Part shown: positions 33,274 through 42,796 of the stretch, in pieces | Position numbering within the stretch: position 1 is the stretch's first letter | Layout: each line of letters opens with the position of its first letter | Assembly (NCBI GenBank): GCA_044221315.1 | Contig: JBGAPK010000011.1 | Location: 37,547 to 101,546, forward strand | Length of the DNA: 64,000 nucleotides | Reading direction: 5' to 3' | Source: JAFEBO01 sp044221315 | Lineage (GTDB): Bacteria > Planctomycetota > Phycisphaerae > Phycisphaerales > UBA1924 | The notes under the pieces: model-generated | What the model was told of the DNA's origin: nothing | Seen by the model: the letters and a program-made list of their open reading frames with translations, nothing else | Database searches by the model: none | Translations under genes and position numbers: made by a program

Positions 33274-33789
33274 TCATTCCGTCCGCAACACCCCATCGCG
33301 CTCGCTGATTTCTCCGCGCGCGAGCATCTGTCGCACGCCCTCGTACGCAGCGGCGCAAACCGCGGTCGCGAGATTCAGCCCGCGCTCGCCCCCCACCATC
33401 GGAAAGCGCAGTCGCCGTTCGGGCGAAAATCCGACCATCACCGATTCGGGCAGGCCCGCTGTTTCCTTCCCGAAAACCAGCCAATCGCCGCGACGAAATT
33501 CCGCATCAAAGACGCTCCGTCCGGCGTGCGCCGAAAAGAGCCACACTCGTTCGGGCTTCTCCGTCCCCATGAATTCCTGCCACGACCGATGCTGCTTCAC
33601 GCCCAGGCGCGGCCAATAGTCCAGCCCCGCGCGCCGGCACGCCTTTTCGCTGGTGTCAAAGCCCAGCGGCTCGATCAGGTGCAGCGAGCAGCCCAGCACG
33701 ATCGCCGTCCGCCCGATGTTGCCCGTGTTGTTGGGAATCTCCGGCTCGTGCAGGACAATGTTCAAGAGCGGACCGCACGCCGGGTTCAT
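33274..33789 (-). CDS. trmL: tRNA (cytidine/uridine-34-2'-O)-methyltransferase
   Basis: The 171-residue SPOUT methyltransferase adds a methyl group from S-adenosylmethionine to the wobble nucleotide of certain leucine tRNAs. Motifs are EPEIPNNTGNIGRTA (motif 1), DWLVFGKETAGLPESV (motif 2) and RFPMVGGERGLNLATAVC (motif 3, trefoil knot). Length is normal for TrmL. The ATG shares one base with the TGA of the upstream gene (TGATG), so it is translationally coupled to the double thioredoxin-fold protein. Confidence 0.93.
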   Translation of the reverse strand: MNPACGPLLNIVLHEPEIPNNTGNIGRTAIVLGCSLHLIEPLGFDTSEKACRRAGLDYWPRLGVKQHRSWQEFMGTEKPERVWLFSAHAGRSVFDAEFRRGDWLVFGKETAGLPESVMVGFSPERRLRFPMVGGERGLNLATAVCAAAYEGVRQMLARGEISERDGVLRTE

Positions 33790-35138
33790 CACTTCCCGGG
33801 CGGCGGTGTCCCGCCCGCCGGGGCCGCGCCCGAGTCGTCCTTCTTGATCGATTTCATGTAATCGGCCTCGACCTTCCGCCGGGCCTGGATGCCGGGGTCC
33901 ACCTCGAGCACGCGGTCGAGCGCGCCCTGCGCCTCCGGCGAGCCCACGAAGCCCCACCATCGTGTCATTCCATCGGAAGAAACCACCGTCACGAACGGCA
34001 GCGGGATTTCGCCCCGGGGCGTCACCGACTTCAGCACCGAGCCGGGCAGGTCAACCACGAATGAATGGTCGTACTTCCGGGCCTCCTGAAACTCCTTGAT
34101 CTTCAGGACCGCCTTGTCCGGGGTCAGCGTCTTCTTCGCCCGCTCTTCCTCGGTCATGTGGTCGGATGTCTGAGTGCCGAACACCTGAAGCTCGGTGAGC
34201 ACTCCGACGACTACCAAGTCTCTCGCGTGCTGACGCTGCAGGATATCGGCCATTTTCTGCATCTGCTCGTACGTGGCCGGCAGATTGGGATTCCAGAAAT
34301 AGAGCAGCATTGCCCGCCCCGCCAGCGCCGGCTGGGACGGCGCCCAGTTTGTGCTCGGCAAGGTGATCTTCTTCGGCTCGGCCTGCTCGCTCCCCTGGCG
34401 TTCCTGGGGCATCGCCGGCCACTTCGCATCCTTGTAGGCCTGCTCGCTCGGCTGCGGAAACGGCAGTTCCGGGATATTGCGCAGAATGTCGTTCTGGCTG
34501 TTCAGAGCCGCGGTCTTGGCCTCCTGCATCTTCTTCGTCTTCAGCGCTTCGGCCTCGCGCTGGTTGATCGACGCCGCGTCCTCGCGCTTCTCGCCGATAA
34601 GAAACTTCACCGATTCATCCACCGATTCGTTCGCGATGTCCGCGAAGCGGAGCTGCCCCGCCCGATCGACCATGTAGAAATTCGGGTCCTGCGAACTCAA
34701 GAGCGCCTTGCGCAGTTCGCCCTTCTCGTCCACCGAGAGCAGCATCGTCGCCCCGGCAGGAGCTTCCGGCTTGGCCGCGTCCTTCCAGCCCTCCGGGTTG
34801 TGCGCCGCGATCACAACCAGACCGTCCTTGCTGTACGTCTCCGCCATCTTCCGCGCGATGGAAAGGGCGCGAGCCGCCGGTCGGTACCAATCCGAATACG
34901 TCACGATCAGCACGACCTTTCCGTCCAGCGATTGCGCCGTGGGCGCCGGCCCGTTCTTCCAGTCGCTCAGCTTGGACAGCAGCGTCCAATCAAACGGCTT
35001 GCGCTCCATCGCGGTCAGCTTTGTGCGCCTCTCCCCGGCTCCCTTCCGGAGCGGGTCGTACTCGGCCAGGGAAGGCAGCGCGATCCCAGCGCAGACTGCA
35101 AGAAACGCCAAAGAGCGAATGCCGCGATTTCCAAACAT
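33789..35138 (-). CDS. exported double thioredoxin-fold protein without catalytic cysteines
   Basis: The 449-residue protein has a signal peptide (about residues 1-25, ending SLA) and two thioredoxin-like domains. The first (about 60-180) has GKVVLIVTYSDWYRPAARAL, where a typical TlpA-like protein has a Trp-Cys-x-x-Cys site; here the cysteines are Tyr and Ala. The second (about 265-400) has AMLLYFWNPNLPATYEQMQ, again without CxxC. A Lys/Glu-rich helical linker joins them. It is probably a binding or scaffold protein of the envelope, not an oxidoreductase. GGAG about 8 bases upstream supports the ATG at 35138. It is coupled to trmL by a one-base overlap. Confidence 0.65.
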   Translation of the reverse strand: MFGNRGIRSLAFLAVCAGIALPSLAEYDPLRKGAGERRTKLTAMERKPFDWTLLSKLSDWKNGPAPTAQSLDGKVVLIVTYSDWYRPAARALSIARKMAETYSKDGLVVIAAHNPEGWKDAAKPEAPAGATMLLSVDEKGELRKALLSSQDPNFYMVDRAGQLRFADIANESVDESVKFLIGEKREDAASINQREAEALKTKKMQEAKTAALNSQNDILRNIPELPFPQPSEQAYKDAKWPAMPQERQGSEQAEPKKITLPSTNWAPSQPALAGRAMLLYFWNPNLPATYEQMQKMADILQRQHARDLVVVGVLTELQVFGTQTSDHMTEEERAKKTLTPDKAVLKIKEFQEARKYDHSFVVDLPGSVLKSVTPRGEIPLPFVTVVSSDGMTRWWGFVGSPEAQGALDRVLEVDPGIQARRKVEADYMKSIKKDDSGAAPAGGTPPPGK

Positions 35139-35180
35139 GAAAAAACTCCGGGTAACCCCGATCGAGCGATCGTTACAACC

Positions 35181-35186
35181 ATTATA
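35181..35186 (-). promoter_or_regulatory. candidate -10 box for the double thioredoxin-fold gene
   Basis: TATAAT on the minus strand is a perfect -10 hexamer in a G+C-rich region, about 43 bases upstream of the ATG. The -35 region 17 bases away is weak (CGAACC), so the call is tentative. Confidence 0.35.
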
Positions 35187-35366
35187 CGGACAGGATTCGT
35201 CCCGGTTCGCACCCCGAACGACGTTCCCGCGGACCACACGTACTTCGTTCGTGACTTTGCTCTTCTTTCCCCCGTCACCAACGGGGGAGGTGGCCGAGCG
35301 AGTCCGCGAATGAGGCCGGAGGGAGTTCCGAAACCCCCCTTGCGCATCGGTCAAGTGAAATTGGAA

Positions 35367-36689
35367 TCAGTCCCCGCCGCCGGTCATCGAGCTTGGCAGG
35401 TCCTTGTCATCCACGCGCCGAATCGATGCCCCAAGCCCCGCCAGCCGATCCTCCATCTTCTCGTACCCGCGATCGAGGTGATAGACGCGGTTGATGATCG
35501 TTGTCCCTTCGGCCGCGAGCCCCGCCAGAACCAGCCCGGCGCTCGCCCGCAGATCGCTCGCCATCACGGGCGCACCCACGAGCCGCTTCACCCCGCTCAC
35601 GATCACCGTCGGACCCTGCCGCATGAGGCGCGCCCCCATGCGCGAAAGTTCGGCCACGTGCATGAATCGCTCGGGAAAAATCCGCTCCGTGATCACGCTG
35701 TTCCCGTCCGCCAGCGTCAGCGTCGCCATCATCTGCGCCTGCAGATCCGTCGGAAATCCCGGATGAGGCTGCGTCGTGAATTCGACCGGCTTGAGCGTCC
35801 GGGCACTCGTCACCCGCACCGTCGCCCGCAAGAGATCATTTCCCGTCACCGCCAGGTTCACGCCCATCGCGCCCAATTTGTCCTTCACCACCAGCATCGC
35901 ATCGATCGGGCAGTTCTCGATCGTCAGATCGCCGTTGGTGATAGCCGCCGCGAGCATGAACGTGCCCGCCTCGATCCGGTCCGCCATCACCGTGTAGTCC
36001 ACGCCCGACAACGCCGGCACGCCCTCGATGATCAGCCGGGGGGACCCGTGCCCGCTGATCTTCGCCCCCATCTTGATCAACATGTTCGCCAGATCCACGA
36101 TCTCCGGCTCGCACGCCGCCGACTCGATCACCGTCGTCCCCCGCGCCAGCGTCGCGGCACACATCACATTGGCCGTCCCCAGCACCGTCGAGCCGAACTG
36201 CCCGCCCAGGAAGATGGTCGCCCCTTGAAGTCCCTTCTTCGGCGCCCGCGCGATGATGTCGCCCCCGTCGAGTGTGATCTCGGCCCCCAGAGCCGCCAGC
36301 CCGCGAAGGTGCAAGTCCACCGGCCGATCGCCGATCGCGCACCCGCCCGGCATCGACACCTTCGCATACCCACGCTTGGCCACCATCGGCCCCAGCGTGC
36401 TGATGCTCGCCCGCATGGTCCGCACAATTTCGTACCGGGCGTGGCTCTTGGTCGGGTCCTGCGTCTGCAGACGCAGCAGCCCCTGCCCCTCGCCCGTCTG
36501 CACACATCCCAGTTCCGCCAGCAGGTTCCGGAGGCTCCGGATGTCGGCGAGGTTCGGCACGTCCCGGAGCGTCACCGGTTCGTCCGTCAACAGCGGCGCA
36601 CACATCAGCGGCAGAGCCGCGTTCTTGCTTCCATGAACGCGGAGCTTGCCTTCCAGGCGCTTCCCGCCCTCAATCACGAACGTATCCAT
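35367..36689 (-). CDS. murA: UDP-N-acetylglucosamine 1-carboxyvinyltransferase
   Basis: The 440-residue enzyme performs the first committed step of peptidoglycan synthesis, moving enolpyruvate from PEP to UDP-GlcNAc in the cytoplasm. The N-terminal Lys-Asn pair is in VHGSKNAALPLM, and the catalytic loop reads VSMPGGCAIGDRPVDLH with the active-site Cys that fosfomycin modifies. The C-terminus has YHLDRGYEKMEDRLAGLGA. Length is normal. GGAGG 8 bases upstream fixes the ATG. It supports a peptidoglycan cell wall in this planctomycete-like organism. Confidence 0.97.
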   Translation of the reverse strand: MDTFVIEGGKRLEGKLRVHGSKNAALPLMCAPLLTDEPVTLRDVPNLADIRSLRNLLAELGCVQTGEGQGLLRLQTQDPTKSHARYEIVRTMRASISTLGPMVAKRGYAKVSMPGGCAIGDRPVDLHLRGLAALGAEITLDGGDIIARAPKKGLQGATIFLGGQFGSTVLGTANVMCAATLARGTTVIESAACEPEIVDLANMLIKMGAKISGHGSPRLIIEGVPALSGVDYTVMADRIEAGTFMLAAAITNGDLTIENCPIDAMLVVKDKLGAMGVNLAVTGNDLLRATVRVTSARTLKPVEFTTQPHPGFPTDLQAQMMATLTLADGNSVITERIFPERFMHVAELSRMGARLMRQGPTVIVSGVKRLVGAPVMASDLRASAGLVLAGLAAEGTTIINRVYHLDRGYEKMEDRLAGLGASIRRVDDKDLPSSMTGGGD

Positions 36690-37078
36690 TCCCGGACCTC
36701 CGTGCCGCCGTCAGAGCCGACGCGACGATCGTATATCGGCCCTTGCACGTCCCCCGCTGTGAACTCTCCGGCCCCGCCCTCACCGACCCTCCAAACCCAC
36801 CGGGAAACCCCCGCGATCCTCCTCATCGCTTGCACTCCCCCGGCCTCAATCGCACCTTTGACCTGCATAGCGAGTCGGCGGCAAATCCGGTGGGCATTCC
36901 CATGAGGCCCGCACGCCCGGAGGAGAGAGAGAAACGCCGGCCCGCATGTTTTCTCCGGGTTCCGCCCGGAAAACAACGGACGCCCCCCCACCCGCCATCC
37001 AGCGCTCGGCCGCCCGCCCGCCCAGGCCTGATGCCGGGATCGGGTGCGGGGGGTCGCCCGTCCACGCAAGACCGACGC
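36690..37078. other. gene-free stretch upstream of murA
   Basis: This G+C-rich region has several short frames without ribosome sites. It probably holds the murA promoter on the minus strand. I see no terminator after the FG-GAP gene's upstream neighbour and no RNA gene. Confidence 0.4.
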
Positions 37079-38866
37079 TCATTCGCACACAAGCCGGTCG
37101 TACCCCAACACGAAAACTGAGAAATCCGCGTCATCCACGACACCATCCGCGTTCATGTCCGATGCGCATCCGGGCGACATCGTTGGGTCCTCACACACCA
37201 GCAGGTTGTACGCAACGACGAATGCCACGAAGTCGGCGTCATCCACGACGTCGTCGCACGTCAGGTCCGCCAGGCAAAGCGTCAGTTGCGCCGGCTCGCT
37301 CGTGGTCGAACCGCAGGAGTTCGAAACCACACAGCGAAATCGGCCTGCATGCATGCCTGCAAGCTTCCGCCCGTTCGCCGTGTCCGCGGCGATCGAGAGC
37401 GTGGAACTCAAGGCAGAATCGACGACGCCAACGACTCCTCCGATCCACGGTGCCCCCCCATCCCAGGGCGCCGTGGAGCCGCCGGGAAGGTCTGAAAACT
37501 GATTCGAGCCCGGCGAGCTCTCTCTCTGCCACTGAAACGCAACCGGTGCCCCGGCCCGGGCCGTAACAACGAAGGACGCGGTTCCGGAGGCGCAAGTCAG
37601 GTCCGGCGCTGGCTGCACTTCCACCCAGGGATTGGAGGACGTTGTATTCAGGAGAATCGAAACGGTGTGGCTGACGGAGTTCACGACGGCCAGATCGAAC
37701 CGTCCGTCACCGTTGAAGTCCGCGATGGCAACCGATCGCGGGTTGGACCCGACGGCGAAGTGGACGGCCGGTTGAAATGTCCCCGCGTTCGGCGCGCCAT
37801 TCCCGAGCAGAACAGCGACAGTCCCGCTGAAGAAATTCCCCGACGCCAAGTCCGCGATTCCGTCACCGTTGAGATCGCCGATCGCAATGCTCCGAGCGCT
37901 GCTGGTAACCGGGTAATTCGTCGCCGCTTGAAACGTCGCATCTCCGTTGCCGATCAACACCGACACGTTGTTGCTGAGCGAATTGGCCACGGCAAGATCC
38001 TGCTTGCCGTCGGCGTTCAGATCGCCCACCGCGATCGCGAATGAGCCCACTCCCGCGAACGCGGGAGCACCCGCCGCAAACGTGCCCAGGTTTGGTGCCG
38101 CATTGCCCAGCATGATCGAGACGGTGTTGGGCGGGGCGGATGGGTTGTTACCGGCGGAACTCGCAACCGCCAGGTCGACGCGCCCGTCCTTGTTGAAGTC
38201 GCCGACGCAGACCGCGCGGGGCGTCGTCGCCACCGGCTGCACCACCGGCGTCTCATACGTGCCGTCCGCCTTTGCCAGCACCGTCCAGAGGTTGTTGTCC
38301 AGAAACGTGACATAGCTCAGATCCGGACGCCCATCCGCGTTGAAATCGCCCGCCGCAACCGAAAGCCCGCCCAGTCCGATCGTGCACCGAGTCACCGGCG
38401 TGAACATCCCGCCGCCGTTGCCATAGAGAATCAACTGACTCGGAACATTCTGCGACGACACGGCCAGATCGAGCTTGGTGTCACCATCAAAGTCATCAAG
38501 GGCCAGCGAGATCGCGCCCGAACCCACGGCGTAGTCAACCGCAGGCTGAAAAGTCCCCGCGTTCGGCGGCCCATTGGCGAGCAGGACGGAGACCTTGCTG
38601 CTTGTCACCGCCGCCACCGCAAGATCCGGCCTGCCGTCGCCGTTGAAATCGCCCGCGACCACACATTGCGGCCCCGTCGCGGTGGGATAGACCACATGAG
38701 GAGCGAAAGACAGTGGACAGTCGGCACGCGCACCGAATCCCCAAAGAAGCGCCAACAGGCAAAACCCCAGCTCAATAAGCCATCCACCGCGTCCGCGTAA
38801 TGGACGGTGCCTCGCACGATCAACTCGGTGTGCACCCCCCGGCAATACTCCCACGGCGCCCTCCAT
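37079..38866 (-). CDS. secreted FG-GAP/VCBS repeat protein with dockerin-like C-terminus
   Basis: The 595-residue protein begins with a basic N-terminus and a hydrophobic export signal (LGFCLLALLWGFGARA). Seven FG-GAP/VCBS repeats follow (for example GDFNGDGRPDLAVA, GDFNKDGRVDLAVA, GDLNADGKQDLAVA), which fold as a seven-bladed beta-propeller with calcium loops. An Ig-like region (about 430-520) comes next, then two dockerin-like repeats (CDDVVDDADFVAFVVAYNLL and NADGVVDDADFSVFVLGYDR). It is likely a surface or extracellular binding protein. The start is uncertain because the ATG at 38866 has no ribosome site and the signal begins about 30 residues in. Confidence 0.82.
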   Translation of the reverse strand: MEGAVGVLPGGAHRVDRARHRPLRGRGGWLIELGFCLLALLWGFGARADCPLSFAPHVVYPTATGPQCVVAGDFNGDGRPDLAVAAVTSSKVSVLLANGPPNAGTFQPAVDYAVGSGAISLALDDFDGDTKLDLAVSSQNVPSQLILYGNGGGMFTPVTRCTIGLGGLSVAAGDFNADGRPDLSYVTFLDNNLWTVLAKADGTYETPVVQPVATTPRAVCVGDFNKDGRVDLAVASSAGNNPSAPPNTVSIMLGNAAPNLGTFAAGAPAFAGVGSFAIAVGDLNADGKQDLAVANSLSNNVSVLIGNGDATFQAATNYPVTSSARSIAIGDLNGDGIADLASGNFFSGTVAVLLGNGAPNAGTFQPAVHFAVGSNPRSVAIADFNGDGRFDLAVVNSVSHTVSILLNTTSSNPWVEVQPAPDLTCASGTASFVVTARAGAPVAFQWQRESSPGSNQFSDLPGGSTAPWDGGAPWIGGVVGVVDSALSSTLSIAADTANGRKLAGMHAGRFRCVVSNSCGSTTSEPAQLTLCLADLTCDDVVDDADFVAFVVAYNLLVCEDPTMSPGCASDMNADGVVDDADFSVFVLGYDRLVCE

Positions 38867-39093
38867 TCTGATGGTCGGCGCGATCGCGCGCTCCGCGCCG
38901 CCTGCACTCGCAATTCGACGTCCCCCGCCACCGTCGTCTTAGAGCCTACCAGCAGGGTCAAGCCGACGCGGGCGCCTCCGAACCGCAATGTCCAGCCCGG
39001 TCGAACCGCCCCGGACAAGCCGGAGAGCAGTTGCCCGGCTCGCCCAGCCTTCTCCCGCTCCTTGCGCAGCAACCGAGTGGACCATCCCCAAAA

Positions 39094-40251
39094 TCAAGCA
39101 ACCAACATCGCATCCCCGTAGGAATAGAACCGATACTCACGCCCGATCGCCTCTCGATAGAGTTCCAAAAGCGCTGGAACCCCCTCGCCGTCGCCAAGAA
39201 ACGACCCCACCATCGCCAGGAGCGTGCTCCGCGGCAGGTGAAAATTGGTCATCATCCCGCTCACCCAGCGCCACCGATACCCCGGCGTGATCAGGATCCG
39301 AGTCTCTATCGACTCCGGCAACCGCTCGATCTCCCCCCCCCCAATCTTCTCATGTTCGATCGCGTAGCTCTCCAGAGCCCGCGCGCTCGTCGTGCCGACC
39401 GCAATGACCCGCCGTCCTTCCGTCCGTGCATGAAGCACGCTGCGAATTGCCTCGCCCGACATCGAGCACCGCTCCGAGTGCATCGGGTGTTCCTCCACCA
39501 CCTCCGCGTCAATCGGCTTGAACGTCCCCGTTCCCACATGCAGCGTGACGTCTGCCCGCTCCACGCCCACCGCCCTCAATCGCTCGAGCAATTCCGGCGT
39601 GAAATGCAGCCCAGCCGTCGGCGCCGCCACCGACCCCGGCTCTTTCGCGTACACGGTCTGATACTGCTCCCGGTCGCTCGCCTCCGGCACCCTCAGATGC
39701 GCATGCTGGCGCGCTCTCAGGATGTAGGGCGGCAATGGCGTCCGACCCACCCTCTCCAACTCCTCGCCCGCCACCTCTGAATGCACCCGGACAACCCATC
39801 CACCCGTCTCCCTTGCGTGGCGCTCAAGGGCTTCAAGTACGACACCACCCGGCTTCCCAGCAGCATCGTGCAGTAGAATTCTCATACCCGCGCGTATCTG
39901 CTTGGCTCTCAGCAGCACCGTCCATCGCTCCTCGCCGGCAACGTGTGAGGACGAAAGGAACAACCCCTCCACCTTCCCCCCCGTGTCCTCCCGCTCGCCC
40001 ACCAGACGTGCCGGGAGCACCCTGGTCGTGTTGAAGACGAGGAGATCGCCGGCTCGCAGAAACGTCCCCAGATCCCGGACAGCGGCGTGCGCACGAACGC
40101 GCCGATCATCCCGTGACACCACCATCAGTCGAGCGGAATCCCGCGGCGTCACCGGTTCCTTGGCGATCCGATCCTCCGGCAGGTCATATTCGAGCTCACT
40201 GGTACGCAGCACCCGCGATCGTTGGCCGTCGTTCGGAGCGCTCGCGGGCAT
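39094..40251 (-). CDS. queA: S-adenosylmethionine:tRNA ribosyltransferase-isomerase
   Basis: The 385-residue enzyme makes epoxyqueuosine in tRNA from preQ1 and the ribosyl part of SAM. Signatures are LEYDLPEDRIAKEPVTPRDS near the N-terminus, GDLLVFNTTRVLPARL, SVAAPTAGLHFTPELLERL, HVGTGTFKPIDAE and the closing MMTNFHLPRSTLLAMV. ATG 40251 is the chosen start; the frame is open further upstream, and a GTG nearer the motif is possible. Other queuosine genes are not in the window. Confidence 0.95.
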   Translation of the reverse strand: MPASAPNDGQRSRVLRTSELEYDLPEDRIAKEPVTPRDSARLMVVSRDDRRVRAHAAVRDLGTFLRAGDLLVFNTTRVLPARLVGEREDTGGKVEGLFLSSSHVAGEERWTVLLRAKQIRAGMRILLHDAAGKPGGVVLEALERHARETGGWVVRVHSEVAGEELERVGRTPLPPYILRARQHAHLRVPEASDREQYQTVYAKEPGSVAAPTAGLHFTPELLERLRAVGVERADVTLHVGTGTFKPIDAEVVEEHPMHSERCSMSGEAIRSVLHARTEGRRVIAVGTTSARALESYAIEHEKIGGGEIERLPESIETRILITPGYRWRWVSGMMTNFHLPRSTLLAMVGSFLGDGEGVPALLELYREAIGREYRFYSYGDAMLVA

Positions 40252-40408
40252 CACGCCTTGTTGTCCGAATCCCACAGCCCCTACAGACCCACCTTGCTTC
40301 TCGGCACCAATCCCACGCATGACCTCGTGCCGCTGCATGGGCGGGGTCCATTATCGGATCCTCCGGCACAAGCCGCGCCCTTGGCACGGCCGTTGACATG
40401 TCTCTCCC

Positions 40409-40840
40409 GTGCTCCCGCCGGTGTCAAAAGTGGAACAGGGAACGACACTCGTCCCGATCGTCATTCGAAATGACGGCGTGGCGGTGCCGGTCTTGCCGCC
40501 GGGTGCGCAGCCCCCGTTCGATATCGTCATCCTTTCGCAGAACGAGTACCTCCGCGCCCTTCTTACAAATGGCTCGCCGCCGACCCCCTTTGACCTGTAC
40601 CTCGGCAAGAGCAACGCCGAGAGCAGCAAGGTCGCCTCGCGCCTGGCGGCACAGATCGCCTCGATGCCCGAGCCACCCGCGAATGTTCAGGCCGACCGGA
40701 CCCTTCGGAGCGAGGGAGCCAAGACCTTCAAGGCGGCGCAGATCTTTACCGCATTCCAGCAGGCCAGCCACATCCTCGACAACATGAACAAGACCCCCGA
40801 GCAGATCATCCGGGGCCTCGCCCTGGATCTGATCGCGTAG
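40409..40840 (+). CDS. hypothetical small protein
   Basis: The 143-residue soluble protein is not recognised. The first 60 residues are Val/Pro-rich strands (TLVPIVIRNDGVAVPVLPPG). The C-terminal half is helical and polar (ESSKVASRLAAQIASM, then AAQIFTAFQQASHILDNMNK). It starts with GTG at 40409 without a clear ribosome site and is divergent from queA by 157 bases. Its stop is 6 bases from the stop of the converging SpoIID-like gene. Codon use looks like that of its neighbours. Confidence 0.5.
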   Translation: MLPPVSKVEQGTTLVPIVIRNDGVAVPVLPPGAQPPFDIVILSQNEYLRALLTNGSPPTPFDLYLGKSNAESSKVASRLAAQIASMPEPPANVQADRTLRSEGAKTFKAAQIFTAFQQASHILDNMNKTPEQIIRGLALDLIA

Positions 40841-40846
40841 GCCTGT

Positions 40847-42199
40847 CTAATAGGCCTTCATCGTCCCCGCGCCCGGGTAGAACAGTTTCATCATGCTGGG
40901 CCAATCCCAGCCTTTTTCGGCCATTCCCTTGGCGCAGTACTGGCACATCCCTACGCCGTGGCCGAAGCCCTTGCCGTTGATGGTCACCTCGGTCGCGGCG
41001 AAGTGCATCTCGAGGTCGCCGCTGCTCACGCGGGTATCGCGCGTCAGGTCCGGCAGGCCGGAGACGGTGCAATTGCACGCGTTCCGAAGTTCCTCGGCCT
41101 TGATCTTGATGGTCTGCCCGCGGTCGTCGGTCAATCGGTAGTCGATCGGCCTTCCGGTCACGTTTTTGGTCAGCACCTCGCAGTCCGTCAGGCGGCCGAT
41201 GCCCTTGGCCGGGTGTCCCACGTTCAATCCCCAGGTCCGGATCCGCTTGGACAGTTCCACGTCGTTGCGAGTAACCGTCCACCGATAGCGCCCGGCCGTC
41301 TGGCAGAAGTGCTCCCTCTTCTGGGCCTGGAGCGGCTTGGCGAGGTTGAATGCGTTGGCTCCGGCCGTGGGGAAGGTGTCCTTGGCCGAGGCCTGCTCGC
41401 CGCCGCAGGTGGACGAGTAATACGTCCGCAGCAGGACGCGGCTTGCCGCCCCGCTCGTCCCCTCCGTCATGACCGTGCCCCGCGTCGCCCGAGTTGCCTC
41501 GACGGCCACCGGCAGGCTTGACAGACCCCCGAAGACCTGATCGCTCGTGTTGCTCTCGACGTCGAAGATCTCGCCCGCGTGACGTGATCGTTCCCGCTCG
41601 TGCAGGGCGTAGGTGCGTGCCGCTACGGCCTGGCACTCGAACGCCTGCCGGGGCCACGACGTGATCAATTCCCGGCTGATCACCCCCGGCACGTACGTCT
41701 CGATCGGCATGATCGCCACCACGTCCACCACACCCCCGTCGCCCGACTTGGAATGGACCATCGCAAAGCCCGGGTGGGTGTCGCCATCGATCACCAGGGC
41801 GTCCCCCGGCCTGAAGGCGTCGCTCGACTTGCGTTCCGCCTCGGTCATCTCCCGGGGGAGCACCTCGACATCGGTGCCGGGGGCAAATTCCTTCTGCTTC
41901 CCCGTTCCGTCGGTCATGACCATCCCGTTGACCGTCCCGCGGAACGTGAGCGGTCCCGTGAGCGACTCCGCCCGCACGACGGTCGTCGGACGCACCACCA
42001 TCCGGGTCGGGCCTGAAATCTGGGTCTGAAGGACGTTCTTGCGCACCCGGACCCGGATATCCGGCTCCTCCCGGAACGCCACGGGCTTGCCCTTGGGCTT
42101 GGAATCGAAAGACGAGCAGCCACCCAGGCCGACCGATGCCAGCACCGCCGCGGCAAGAAGGCCGACGCGGCAAACACACGCAAACCAATGGCGGGGCAT
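40847..42199 (-). CDS. SpoIID/LytB-domain lipoprotein
   Basis: The 450-residue envelope protein has a signal peptide with a good lipobox (SVGLGGCSS). The SpoIID domain (about residues 150-440) shows IMPIETYVPGVISREL, the AFECQAVAARTYALHERE motif, the STCGGEQASAKDTFP segment and FGHGVGMCQYCAKGMAEKGW at the end. SpoIID of spore formers is a lytic transglycosylase that cuts peptidoglycan stripped of stem peptides; relatives occur in non-sporulating bacteria. A cell-wall role fits. GGGAG 8 bases upstream supports the ATG at 42199. The final motif has Cys where many relatives have Gly. Confidence 0.86.
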   Translation of the reverse strand: MPRHWFACVCRVGLLAAAVLASVGLGGCSSFDSKPKGKPVAFREEPDIRVRVRKNVLQTQISGPTRMVVRPTTVVRAESLTGPLTFRGTVNGMVMTDGTGKQKEFAPGTDVEVLPREMTEAERKSSDAFRPGDALVIDGDTHPGFAMVHSKSGDGGVVDVVAIMPIETYVPGVISRELITSWPRQAFECQAVAARTYALHERERSRHAGEIFDVESNTSDQVFGGLSSLPVAVEATRATRGTVMTEGTSGAASRVLLRTYYSSTCGGEQASAKDTFPTAGANAFNLAKPLQAQKREHFCQTAGRYRWTVTRNDVELSKRIRTWGLNVGHPAKGIGRLTDCEVLTKNVTGRPIDYRLTDDRGQTIKIKAEELRNACNCTVSGLPDLTRDTRVSSGDLEMHFAATEVTINGKGFGHGVGMCQYCAKGMAEKGWDWPSMMKLFYPGAGTMKAY

Positions 42200-42287
42200 A
42201 CCTGAACTCCCGGAAAGAGATCCGTACCAGCGCCGTCTTGTGACTTCCACGCCGCACGCGTGCGGCCACCGGTTACGATCTCCGCGC

Positions 42288-42776
42288 ATGTACAGAATCG
42301 TTCCGATGACCCGCAAAACTCGCAAAGTCGCTGTCACTTTCGGCGCGGGCCTCCTCACGCTTGCCTGCACGGCCTGCGGCTCGGGCGTCTTTGTCCCAAG
42401 CAAGTCGCCCAATGCCTGGGCCGGGCCTCCGGTCTGGGTCGAATCCACACCCCAATGGACGGTTGTCGCCGAGCCCCCCATAGGCGGCTGGCGCATCAGC
42501 CTCGACCAGATCATGGAGCAACGGGGCCGCACCGAGGTCTTTCTGACCCTCCGGCCCCCGAACCCGAGTTTTATCGTCTCCCCCTCGCCGGTCCAGCAGC
42601 GGGTCGCGACACCGATCCGGCAGAACGTCCCGCTCTGGGTGTATGCACGCCAGCAGAACTGGGCCGGAAAGCCATCTTCGGGACCATTCTCACTCGCGGC
42701 CAAGAGCGAAGACGCCAAAGCCCCACCGGCCGAGGCAGTCACGCCCGCCGAGGTCGAGAAGACCCTCGAAAAATAG
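42288..42776 (+). CDS. hypothetical probable lipoprotein
   Basis: The 162-residue protein has a basic N-terminus (MTRKTRK), a hydrophobic stretch and LLTLACTACGSG, which resembles but does not perfectly match a lipobox. The mature part is Pro- and Trp-rich (SKSPNAWAGPPVWVES, GPFSLAAKSEDAKAPPAEA), without a known domain. ATG 42306 is an alternative start. The PIG-L deacetylase gene follows 20 bases after the stop, so the two are probably cotranscribed. Confidence 0.55.
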   Translation: MYRIVPMTRKTRKVAVTFGAGLLTLACTACGSGVFVPSKSPNAWAGPPVWVESTPQWTVVAEPPIGGWRISLDQIMEQRGRTEVFLTLRPPNPSFIVSPSPVQQRVATPIRQNVPLWVYARQQNWAGKPSSGPFSLAAKSEDAKAPPAEAVTPAEVEKTLEK

Positions 42777-42796
42777 AACTTCGAAGGAGGCCCGCG

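Noticed and set aside
34065..36905. A frame of over 900 codons on the plus strand opposite the double thioredoxin-fold and murA genes.
   Set aside because: It is Arg/His/Pro-rich, crosses two real genes and the gap between them, and shows no domain; it is an effect of high G+C.
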